This document shows positions 35,856-44,341 of a DNA stretch of 64,000 nt, in pieces. Position 1 is the first letter of the stretch; each line of letters begins with the position of its first letter. A model generated the notes under the pieces. It had not been told where the DNA came from and ran no database searches. It saw only the letters and a list, made by a program, of their open reading frames with translations. The position numbers and the translations under genes were made by a program. Source of the DNA: Deltaproteobacteria bacterium (GTDB lineage Bacteria > Myxococcota_A > UBA9160 > UBA4427); assembly GCA_016713665.1 (NCBI GenBank), contig JADJOR010000008.1, positions 248,001-312,000 on the forward strand. Direction: 5' to 3'.

Positions 35856-37274
35856 ATGCCCGGCCCCTTCGCGCGCCTCTCGGCGACGCCGATCCGCTAC
35901 GAGCGCCCCGCCCCGAAGCTCGGCCAGGACCAGGCGCTCGTCGCCTCGACCGACCGGCGACCGAGCCTGCCTGCGCGTCCGCTCGAGCACGCCGCCTCGA
36001 ACGGCGCCGCATCGAGCGACACGGCTTCGAGCCGGGGGCCGAAGCTCGCGCCGCGGCGCGAGATCTTCGAGGGCCTCAAGGTCGCGGACTTCTCGTGGAT
36101 CGCGGCGGGGCCCCTCATCAGCAAGGACCTCGCGAATCTCGGGGCGACGGTGCTGCGGGTCGAGACCGAGAAGCGCGTCGACACGCTGCGCTTCCTGCCG
36201 CCCTGGCTCGGCCAGCCCGGCACGACGACGGGCCATACTGCCGCCAACATGAATCAGTCGAAGCTCGGCGTCGCGATCGACTTCACGACGAAAGAGGGCC
36301 TCGCCGTCGCCCACCGCATGGCGGAGTGGGCCGACGTCGTCGTCGAAAACTTCACCCCCGGCACCGCCGAACGCCTGGGCCTCGACTACGCGACGCTGCG
36401 CAAGAAGAACCCGAGCCTCGTCATGGTCTATACCTGCATGCGCGGCCAGACGGGACCCGAGCGCGCGCATACCGGCTTCGGCATCCACGGCGCGGCGCTC
36501 GGCGGCTTCATCGGCGTGACCGGCTGGAAGGACCGCAAGCCCAACATGCCCTGGGGCGCGTACACCGACTTCATCTCACCGCGTTATGCGCTCTCCGCCC
36601 TCTGCGCCGCGCTCCACCACCGCGACAAGACCGGTGAGGGCCAGGTCATCGACGTCTCCCAGATCGAGGCGTCGATCCACTACCTGGCGCCGACGATCCT
36701 CGACTACCAGACGACGGGCCGGATCCTCGACCGCGCCGGGCACGACTCGGAGTGGGGCTGCCCGCACGGCGTCTACCGGACGCAGGAGCACGAGCGCTTC
36801 GTCGCCCTCGAGACGCGCACCGCCGAGCAGTGGCGCGCCCTCTGCACCGTCGTCCCCGGCCTCGCCGCGCTCTCGAGCTCCCCTGGCGGCTCGGCCCTCG
36901 ATCGGATCGACGCGCGCATCGCCCGGCGCGCCGAGCTCGACGCGATCCTCGTCGAGTGGGCCCGCGAGCAGGCCTGCTTCGACGCCGCCGATCGTCTTCG
37001 CGACGCCGGCGTCCCCGCCTACGTCCCGCTGCGGGCGATCGACTTCCACGGCGACCCGCAGCTCGCGGCCCGCAAGTTCTTCATCGAGCTGCCCCACAAG
37101 GGCTTCGGCAAGAGCACCTTCGACGGCCCCGTCACGCTCTTTTCGGAGATGCCGGCCCGCCCGCGACACGCGGGCCCGCTGATCGGCGAGCACACCTTCG
37201 AGGTCCTGCGCGACGTCCTCGGTTATGCCGAGGACGAGATCGCCGACATGGCGGCAGCCGGCGCGCTCAGCTGA
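35856..37274 (+). CDS. CaiB/BaiF family CoA-transferase (intact second half of a tandem protein)
   Basis: This 472-residue frame contains the end of domain 1, a Ser/Ala linker to about residue 68, and a complete family III CoA-transferase domain: FEGLKVADFSWIAAGPLISK, LGATVLRVE, MNQSKLGVAIDFTT, NFTPGTAERLGLDY, RGQTGPERAHTG and the C-terminal GEHTFEVLRDVLGY. YTDFISP aligns with the CaiB YTADYFSG segment and keeps the catalytic Asp (codon 36567-36569). No ribosome site precedes the ATG at 35856, which fits a gene once read through from 34732. It would move CoA between acyl-CoA and a carboxylic acid. Confidence 0.82.
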   Translation: MPGPFARLSATPIRYERPAPKLGQDQALVASTDRRPSLPARPLEHAASNGAASSDTASSRGPKLAPRREIFEGLKVADFSWIAAGPLISKDLANLGATVLRVETEKRVDTLRFLPPWLGQPGTTTGHTAANMNQSKLGVAIDFTTKEGLAVAHRMAEWADVVVENFTPGTAERLGLDYATLRKKNPSLVMVYTCMRGQTGPERAHTGFGIHGAALGGFIGVTGWKDRKPNMPWGAYTDFISPRYALSALCAALHHRDKTGEGQVIDVSQIEASIHYLAPTILDYQTTGRILDRAGHDSEWGCPHGVYRTQEHERFVALETRTAEQWRALCTVVPGLAALSSSPGGSALDRIDARIARRAELDAILVEWAREQACFDAADRLRDAGVPAYVPLRAIDFHGDPQLAARKFFIELPHKGFGKSTFDGPVTLFSEMPARPRHAGPLIGEHTFEVLRDVLGYAEDEIADMAAAGALS

Positions 37275-37314
37275 GCACCCGCCCGGTCCGATCGGCCCGA
37301 ATCGGTCTTCGGAG

Positions 37315-38277
37315 TCAGGCAGGCCGCAGCAACAGCGCGACCGTGTAGGCCGCGTAGGCCGCCAGCAGGCAGACGCCCTCCCCCCGATCGATGCGCAAGC
37401 GCGTGAACATGATCGGGAAGAGCAGCAGCGTGATGCCCATCATCCACCAGCCGTCGATCGTCGCGATCGCCGCGTGGACGGGAAGCGGCCGAACGAGAGC
37501 CGTCGTCCCGAGGATCCCGAGGACGTTGAAGATGTTCGAGCCGATCACGTTGCCGATCGCGACGTCGTCGCGACCGCGCAGGGTCGAGACCAGGGAGGCG
37601 ACGACCTCGGGCAGGGACGTACCCCCGGCGACGATCGTGAGGCCGATGACCCGCTCGGAGAGTCCGGCCAGTCTCGCCATCCGAACCGCTCCGTCGACCG
37701 TCCACGAAGCGCCGACGCCGAGCAGGACCGCTCCGAGCACGACCCAGCCGACCGCCGGCAGCATGCGTGCCGACGGGGCGAGCGATGCCACCTCCCCCGC
37801 GAGCTCCCCCTTCTCCGACTCCGTGACCTGGGCACGGACGAGCGTGACCATGTACGTCGTGAACAGGACGTAGACGACGAGGCAGAGCAACCCGTCGAGA
37901 CCGTTCACGAAGCCGTCCTGGGCGAGCGCGAGGAAGAGCAGCGTCACGATCGCGAGCACGGGATATTCGAGCTTGATCGAGTTGCCCGTGATCGCGAGCG
38001 GTCGGATCAGGGCGCACGCCCCGAGCACGAACCCGATGTTGAAGATGTTCGAACCGACGGCATTGCCGACGGCGATGTCGGGCTGGTCGCGGGCGGTCGC
38101 GAGGATGCTCACGAACAGCTCGGGCAGGGAGGTGCCCGCGGCGACGACGGTGAGCCCGATGATCGCCGGCGTCAGGCGCATGAGGGTCGCCAGGCCGACG
38201 GCACCGCGCAGGAGGCATTCTCCGCCGACCGCGAGCAGTGCCAGACCGACGACGATCAGCAACACGGATTCGAGCAT
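37315..38277 (-). CDS. Calcium/sodium:cation antiporter (CaCA, YrbG-like)
   Basis: This 320-residue membrane protein has two inverted halves, each with the CaCA alpha-repeat: VVAAGTSLPELFVSILAT with AVGNAVGSNIFNIG, and VAGGTSLPEVVASLVSTL with AIGNVIGSNIFNVLGI. About ten hydrophobic segments are visible. The family exchanges Ca2+ for Na+ or K+ in the inner membrane. It stands alone; the MgtC-like gene downstream on the same strand order (upstream in coordinate) is 73 bp away and also concerns ion homeostasis. Confidence 0.92.
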   Translation of the reverse strand: MLESVLLIVVGLALLAVGGECLLRGAVGLATLMRLTPAIIGLTVVAAGTSLPELFVSILATARDQPDIAVGNAVGSNIFNIGFVLGACALIRPLAITGNSIKLEYPVLAIVTLLFLALAQDGFVNGLDGLLCLVVYVLFTTYMVTLVRAQVTESEKGELAGEVASLAPSARMLPAVGWVVLGAVLLGVGASWTVDGAVRMARLAGLSERVIGLTIVAGGTSLPEVVASLVSTLRGRDDVAIGNVIGSNIFNVLGILGTTALVRPLPVHAAIATIDGWWMMGITLLLFPIMFTRLRIDRGEGVCLLAAYAAYTVALLLRPA

Positions 38278-38350
38278 CTACCGGCTCCCGACGCTGGACC
38301 TGCCTTCGACGACACGCTTCGGCGCCGAGTGTCGACCGCGCCCATCGGAG

Positions 38351-38824
38351 CTAGGCATCCCGGGACGCGGTCCAGCGGGGCACCACGGCGAAGACACCGA
38401 GGGCGAGGACCGTGCTGAGAACCGCCGTCGACTCGCGTCCGAGGCCGCAGGCGATGCCGATCGCCGCCGTCATCCAGACGCCGGCGGCCGTCGTGAGACC
38501 GACGATGCTCGCCTCGGCTTGATTCTTCAGGATCGCGCCCGCACCGAGGAATCCGATGCCCGCGATGACGCCCTGGACGACGCGGCTCATGTCGGCCAGC
38601 GCCATGCCCCCCTGCTGCGGCACCAGGACGAAGAGCGCCGCGCCCATGGCGACGAGCATGTGGGTCCGGACGCCCGCCGACTTGCGCGCCCGCTCCCGCT
38701 GCAGACCGAGCAAGCCGCCCAGGACCGCGGCCATCGTGAGCCGCACGAGGATCCGCGTGATCTGCTCCGCGTCGACCGCATCCGAGAATTCGTGGCGAAT
38801 CGTTTCGAGGATCGTGCGCCCCAA
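38351..38824 (-). CDS. MgtC/SapB family membrane protein
   Basis: This 157-residue protein has about five hydrophobic segments and the MgtC core: LVRLTMAAVLGGLLGLQRER, SAGVRTHMLVAMGAALFVLV, GVIAGIGFLGAGAILK and VGLTTAAGVWMTAAIGIACG. Relatives modulate Mg2+ adaptation and the membrane ATP synthase. The TTG at 38824 has GGAG 9 bp upstream. It precedes the CaCA antiporter gene on the same strand. Confidence 0.9.
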   Translation of the reverse strand: MGRTILETIRHEFSDAVDAEQITRILVRLTMAAVLGGLLGLQRERARKSAGVRTHMLVAMGAALFVLVPQQGGMALADMSRVVQGVIAGIGFLGAGAILKNQAEASIVGLTTAAGVWMTAAIGIACGLGRESTAVLSTVLALGVFAVVPRWTASRDA

Positions 38825-39209
38825 TCGAGGAAGCTCCGTGCGGGTCGGTCGCGGCCGTCATGACAGTCCGCGCCGGTGCGATGCAACTCTAATCGCCTGG
38901 TTCGCACGATGGAATGGCCGACTTGCCGCAGCGCCGATCGGCCGGTCCGTCGTCGAGGCGCACCGCCGAGCCACCGGCCCGGCCTACCGAGCAAAGGACG
39001 ACCCGCTCGTCCCGCCCGGCGCCGCGGGCCTGACCGGTCCCGCGGCCTTACATCCACCCGCGGGAGCCGCCATCGGGCCGTGAGAATTCCGGCCGGCCCG
39101 AGGACCTTCCCTACTCCTTCCCTGCCGATCCGATGCCGATCCGCGAGATTGAACGTCACCTCGCCCGTACGCCGTGGTACTTTCATCGAACCCGCATACG
39201 GATCCAGCG
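38825..39209. other. Gene-free gap of 385 bp
   Basis: This divergent gap lies between the MgtC-like gene (minus) and the oxidase-cytochrome gene (plus). No convincing ORF, tRNA or strong hairpin is visible. A TTGAAC at 39149-39154 could be a -35 box but no matching -10 sits at normal spacing. It should contain the promoters of both genes. Confidence 0.5.
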
Positions 39210-42200
39210 ATGTTGCGCCCCCTAGCTCCCTCTGCCCTCTCGGTCGTCCTGCTCGCCGTGCTCGCCTTCGCGCGCCCCGCCGCTGCGGACTTCCAGTACC
39301 AGGTCTACGCCGGGACCTTCGACGTGCTGCCGAACTTCGCGACCCTGACCCCCGTTGCGAGCGGCCAGTCTGCGACGATCTCGACCTCGGTCACGACCCG
39401 GGTCGACAACTTCGCCCTCGTCTTCACGAACACGCTGAACGTCCCGACGGCCGGGCTCTACGAGTTCTCGACCAACTCCGACGACGGCTCGAATCTCTAT
39501 GTCGACGGCGTGCTCGTCGTGAACAACGACGGGCTCCACGGGCCGCGCGTGATCCAGGGCAGCCGGAGCCTGACGGCGGGGTCGCATAGCCTGCGGGTCG
39601 AGTTCTTCGAGAAGACCGGCGGCCAGCTGATCGAGGTCGGCTATCGCACGGGCAATCCGGGCTTTCAACCCATTCCAGCCAATGGACAGCTCAGCTACAC
39701 GAGCGCGAACGAGTCGGACTTCGGCTCCTGGGGCCCCGTCATCGCCTGGCCCGAGATCGCCATCTCGGTCGCGAACCTGCCCGACGGACGCGTGCTCTCC
39801 TGGTCTTCGACCGAGACCTTCGGCTTCCCGAGCGGTCCGACCTTCACCCACGCCTCGGTCTTCGATCCCGTGACGGAGACCTTCGTCAACGCCGACAGCA
39901 ATTTCCACGACATGTTCTGCGCGGGCCTCTCGACCCTCGAGAACGGCACGATCGTCGCCTCCGGCGGCAATCCGAGCGATCGGCGGACCTCGGCCTTCAA
40001 CCCCGCGACGCTGGCCTGGTCGCCGCTCGCGAACATGAACGATCTGCGCTGGTACGGCGCGAACGCGACGCTCCCGAACAACACGATCTTCTCGAGCTTC
40101 GCCAAGGACGCCGGCAATCGCTCCGAGGTCTACGACCCCGCGACCAACGCCTGGACGCCGCGTCCGAACGCGAACATGCAGACGCTCGTCAACGAGCAGA
40201 ACGCGATCAACGCCGCCGCCAATCCGAGCGGCGCGCTGACCCAGGAATGGTGGGCCCACATCGCGGTGGCGCCCCAGGGCGACGTCTTCCAGGGCGGGCC
40301 GACCCCGACCTGGCACCGCTTCGACCCGATCGGCGGGACCGCGAACGTGGTCCTCGGCCAGCCGATCGGAGATCTCGCGCGGATGTATGGGAACGCCGTG
40401 ACCTACGACGTGGGCAAGGTCCTGCTCGTGGGCGGCGCCGATCGGCGGCTCGCGACGCCGACGTCGGTGAACAACGTCTATCGCGTCGACCTGAACGGGC
40501 CGGCGCCGCTCGTGACGCCGGGCGCGCCGATGAACTACCCCCGCGCCCTGTCGAACTCGGTGACGCTCCCGAACGGCGAGATCCTCGTCGTCGGCGGGAA
40601 CACGGTGGCCAGGATCTTCGACGACACGGGCTCGGTCCTGCCGGCCGAGATCTACGATCCCGCGACCGATGCCTGGCGGGTCGTCGACAGCATCAACGTC
40701 CCCCGCAACTACCACTCGACGGCGCTGCTCCTGAAGGACGGCCGCGTGCTCTCCGCCGGCGGCGGCGCCTGCGGCAACGGCTGCGCCGCGAATCATCTCG
40801 ACGGGCAGATCTTCTCGCCGCCCTATCTCTTCGAGGCCGACGATTCGCCCGCGATCCGACCGACGCTCTCGGTCCCGGTCGCGACCCAGGTCCACGCCGG
40901 CGACTCGCTGGTCGTCGGCGCGAGCGCCGGCACGACCGCGTTCTCGATCGTCCGCCTCTCGGCCACGACCCACCACCTGAACACCGACCAGCGCTTCCTG
41001 CCGATCCCGTCGGTCGACAACGGCGACGGGACCTTCACGCTCCAGTTCCCCGCGAACCCGAACGTCCTGATCGTCGGCAACTACTTCCTCTTCGCCCTCG
41101 ACGCGGACGGCACGCCCTCGGTCGCCGAGACCATCCAGGTCCTCCGCGATCTCCCGGTCCCGCCGAACCCGAACGGGGCGATCCAGGTCTCCGACCTCGC
41201 CTGGGCCTCGCAGACCAACGGCTGGGGCCCCGCCGAACGCGACCGCAGCAACGGCGAGACGGGCGCCGCCGACGGGGCCCCGATCACGCTGAACGGCGTC
41301 GTCTACCCGAAGGGTGTGGGCGCCCACGCCGTCTCCGAGATCTCGATCGCGCTGAACGGCAACTACGACCGCTTCCAGTCGTTCATCGGCCTCGACGACT
41401 CGCGCAACGGTCTCTGCGGCGAGATCCGCTTCCAGGTCGCCCTCGATGGCCTCGTCGCCTTCACGAGCGGCGTCTTCGTCGACACGACGGCGACGGGCAG
41501 CATCGACCTCGACGTCGGCTCCGCCGACACGCTCACGCTCCGGGTCCTCGACGAGGGCGCGACCTGCGGTGACCACGGCGACTGGGCCGACGCGAAGCTC
41601 GTCCCGAAGGCCCTGCCCGGCTTCCGCTACTACCGCTTCCGGCCGACGCAGCTCCGGAACGACGCGACCGCGAACAGCATCCAGCTCGCCGAGCTCGCCC
41701 TCTTCCATCAGGGCGTCCGACGTCACGCCGTCGTCGTGACGAACCCGGGCGGCAACAATCCCGCCGGCGAAGGTCCGAGCAGCGCCGACGACGCGAACGT
41801 CGCGACCAAGTGGCTCGACTTCAACCGCGGCGACCTCGTCTACGACTACGGCGTCAACGTCGAGATCGACGCCTACTCGATCACGACCGCGAACGACGCG
41901 AGCGAGCGGGACCCCGTGCGCTGGACCCTCGAAGCGAGCGTCGACGGCCTCGGCTGGCAGACGATCGACGATCAGTCGGCCGCAGACTTCCCGACGCCGG
42001 TGGCCCGCCAGACCGCGATCGCGCCGATCCCGATCGTGATCCTCGACGTCGTGACGCCGCTGCCCGCCGCGCCGCGCCATTCGACGACGCTGATCGTCGA
42101 GACGAGCAGCGGGGCCGATCGCATCTGGAACGTGAACCCGGACAACGACACGGTCACCGTCTCGAGCGCCGCCGGCGTCGTGCTCGCGGAGATCCAGGTC

Positions 42201-44300
42201 GGGGATCGCCCCTGGTCCCTCGCGAGGCGTCCGGGCGCCGCGCAGGTCTTCGTGAGCAACAAGGGGAGCGACTCGCTCTCGGTGATCGACGCGACGACGC
42301 TCGGTGTCGATCGGACGGTCCCGCTCCCGCGCGCCTCCGAGCCCCACGGCCTCGTGTTCAGCGCCGACGGGACCCATTATTTCGTGGTCCTCGAAGCGCT
42401 GGCCCAGCTCGAGAAGCGGCAGAGCAGCGACGACGCGCTCGTCGCGAGCCTCCCGCTCTCGGGCCGCCCGCGCCATCTCTCGATCCGCCCCGACGACAGT
42501 CGCCTGTACGTCAGCAACTTCATCACACCGCCGATCCCCGGCGAGAACACCCTCGCGGTGGACGTCGCCCAGGGCTCCGGCCAGATCTTCGCCGTCGATC
42601 CGGGGGCGCTCACGCTCGCCGCGACGATCGCCCTGACCCACGACGATCGGGGCCAGACCGAGAGCCAGGGCCCGGGCATGCCGAACTACGTCGGCCCCGC
42701 CGTCGTCGGCTTCGACAATCAATTCGCCTACGTCCCGACGAAGAAGGACAACGTGCGCGCGGGAGCGCTGCGCGGGGTCTCGGGCATGAGCTTCGAGTCG
42801 ACGGTGCGCGCGAACACGTCGCGCATCGTGCTCGCGACCGGGACCGAGGATCCCGGCTTCCGCGTCGACCACGACAACTCGAGCGTCGCGACGGGCGCCG
42901 CGCTCTCCGGCGACGATCGCTACCTCTTCGTGACCCTCGAGACGAGCCGCGAGCTCGCCGTCTACGACACGCAGAACGGCTTCCAGCTGATGCGGCTCCC
43001 GACCGGCCGCGCGCCCCAGAGCGTCGCGCTCTCGAGCGCGGGCGACGTCGCCTACGTCCACGACTTCATGGACCGGACGGTCTCTCGCTTCGACCTGACG
43101 GAGATGCTCGAGACGCATCTGCCGGCGACGAACGTGCTGCCGCCGATCGACGTCGTCGCGACCGAGGCGCTCCCGGCGAACCTGCTGCTCGGCAAGCAGC
43201 ATTTCTACGACGCCGCCGACGATCGGCTCTCCCTCGACAACTACATGAGCTGCGCCGCGTGCCACAACGACGGCGACGGCGACGGCCGCGTCTGGGATCT
43301 CGGCGCCTTCGGCGAAGGGCTGCGCAACACGATCGACCTGCGCGGCCGCGGCGACGGCCACGGCCGGCCCCACTGGACGGGCAACTTCGACGAGATCCAG
43401 GACTTCGAGGGCCAGATCCGCGGCCTGAACCTCGGCCTCGGCTTCCTCACGAATCCGCAATTCACGGCGACGTCGAATCCGCTGGGCGCCCCGAAGGCCG
43501 GCCTGAGCGCCGATCTCGACGCCCTCGCCGCCTACGTCGACTCGCTGACCGCCGCGCCCGCGAGCCCCCACCGCCCGAGCGCCGGGGCGCTCAGCGCGTC
43601 GGCCGAGCTCGGGCGCGCGGCCTTCGCCCACGAGGGCTGCCTCGGCTGCCATGCGCTCTCGAAGCTGACCGACTCGCCCGCCCTCGCGCGCCACGACGTC
43701 GGGACCCTGCTGCCGTCGAGTGGCCTGCGCCTCGGCGGCCCGATCGACGGCTTCGATACGCCGGGCCTGCTCGGCGTCTGGGCCGACCCGCCCTATCTCC
43801 ATGACGGCCGCGCCGCGACCCTCGAGGCCGCGATCACGGGCCATGCGGGCTTCGCGAGCCTCTCGCCGGCCGCGGTCGCCGAGCTCGCCGCCTTCCTGCG
43901 CGAGGCCGAGCCCGCCGATCTCGCACCGTTCTCCGATGGCGACGGCGACGGCACCCTCGACCTCGACGACGGGGCGCCCCTCGATCCGTGCATCCCGACG
44001 GCCTTCGTCGCGGTCTGCGGTCGGGATTCCGACGGCGACGGGGCGACCGACTTCCAGGAAGGCGCGACGGCCGACGGCGACGGCGACGGGATCCCCGACT
44101 ATCAGGAGTCGTCGACCGCCGACGGCGACGGGGACGGCGTGCCCGATCAGGGTGACCCGGAGAACGGGAACGCCTGCGTGCCGGATGCGTCGGTCTGCGC
44201 GCCGGCGGTGCCGTCCATCTCTTCGGGGTTGCAGACGCTGCTGCTCGGGCTGCTGCTCGCGACGGGTGTCATGCGGATGCGGACCCGGCGGGCGGGCTGA
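39210..44300 (+). CDS. Exported copper-radical oxidase / diheme cytochrome multidomain protein
   Basis: This 1696-residue protein has a signal peptide ending RPAAA. PA14 (about 17-140) is followed by a galactose/glyoxal-oxidase kelch domain with its DUF1929 end (about 170-650). All cofactor residues are visible: Cys237 (HDMFCAG), Tyr282 (RWYGAN) for the thioether radical, Tyr501-His502 (NYHSTAL) and His588 (TTHHLNTDQR). Next come NPCBM (660-800), a discoidin-like domain (807-950), a YVTN propeller (955-1320), and a cytochrome part with C1348-A-A-C-H and C1477-L-G-C-H. DSDGDG Ca-binding repeats (1577-1660) and a final hydrophobic segment with basic end (VPSISSGLQTLLLGLLLATG, then RMRTRR) resemble CTERM sorting tails. 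Domains suggest carbohydrate binding, alcohol oxidation to aldehyde and electron transfer at the cell surface. An ATG at 39210 gives the best signal; GTG 39174 is possible. Confidence 0.85.
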   Translation: MLRPLAPSALSVVLLAVLAFARPAAADFQYQVYAGTFDVLPNFATLTPVASGQSATISTSVTTRVDNFALVFTNTLNVPTAGLYEFSTNSDDGSNLYVDGVLVVNNDGLHGPRVIQGSRSLTAGSHSLRVEFFEKTGGQLIEVGYRTGNPGFQPIPANGQLSYTSANESDFGSWGPVIAWPEIAISVANLPDGRVLSWSSTETFGFPSGPTFTHASVFDPVTETFVNADSNFHDMFCAGLSTLENGTIVASGGNPSDRRTSAFNPATLAWSPLANMNDLRWYGANATLPNNTIFSSFAKDAGNRSEVYDPATNAWTPRPNANMQTLVNEQNAINAAANPSGALTQEWWAHIAVAPQGDVFQGGPTPTWHRFDPIGGTANVVLGQPIGDLARMYGNAVTYDVGKVLLVGGADRRLATPTSVNNVYRVDLNGPAPLVTPGAPMNYPRALSNSVTLPNGEILVVGGNTVARIFDDTGSVLPAEIYDPATDAWRVVDSINVPRNYHSTALLLKDGRVLSAGGGACGNGCAANHLDGQIFSPPYLFEADDSPAIRPTLSVPVATQVHAGDSLVVGASAGTTAFSIVRLSATTHHLNTDQRFLPIPSVDNGDGTFTLQFPANPNVLIVGNYFLFALDADGTPSVAETIQVLRDLPVPPNPNGAIQVSDLAWASQTNGWGPAERDRSNGETGAADGAPITLNGVVYPKGVGAHAVSEISIALNGNYDRFQSFIGLDDSRNGLCGEIRFQVALDGLVAFTSGVFVDTTATGSIDLDVGSADTLTLRVLDEGATCGDHGDWADAKLVPKALPGFRYYRFRPTQLRNDATANSIQLAELALFHQGVRRHAVVVTNPGGNNPAGEGPSSADDANVATKWLDFNRGDLVYDYGVNVEIDAYSITTANDASERDPVRWTLEASVDGLGWQTIDDQSAADFPTPVARQTAIAPIPIVILDVVTPLPAAPRHSTTLIVETSSGADRIWNVNPDNDTVTVSSAAGVVLAEIQVGDRPWSLARRPGAAQVFVSNKGSDSLSVIDATTLGVDRTVPLPRASEPHGLVFSADGTHYFVVLEALAQLEKRQSSDDALVASLPLSGRPRHLSIRPDDSRLYVSNFITPPIPGENTLAVDVAQGSGQIFAVDPGALTLAATIALTHDDRGQTESQGPGMPNYVGPAVVGFDNQFAYVPTKKDNVRAGALRGVSGMSFESTVRANTSRIVLATGTEDPGFRVDHDNSSVATGAALSGDDRYLFVTLETSRELAVYDTQNGFQLMRLPTGRAPQSVALSSAGDVAYVHDFMDRTVSRFDLTEMLETHLPATNVLPPIDVVATEALPANLLLGKQHFYDAADDRLSLDNYMSCAACHNDGDGDGRVWDLGAFGEGLRNTIDLRGRGDGHGRPHWTGNFDEIQDFEGQIRGLNLGLGFLTNPQFTATSNPLGAPKAGLSADLDALAAYVDSLTAAPASPHRPSAGALSASAELGRAAFAHEGCLGCHALSKLTDSPALARHDVGTLLPSSGLRLGGPIDGFDTPGLLGVWADPPYLHDGRAATLEAAITGHAGFASLSPAAVAELAAFLREAEPADLAPFSDGDGDGTLDLDDGAPLDPCIPTAFVAVCGRDSDGDGATDFQEGATADGDGDGIPDYQESSTADGDGDGVPDQGDPENGNACVPDASVCAPAVPSISSGLQTLLLGLLLATGVMRMRTRRAG

Positions 44301-44341
44301 GCCGCGCTCGCAGAATCGACGAGTTGTCCTAGCCTGCGGCG

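Noticed and set aside
39222..43844. A 1540-codon antisense open frame across the oxidase-cytochrome gene
   Set aside because: Composition (RRREVEGE-type runs) and lack of domains mark it as a third-codon-position GC shadow.
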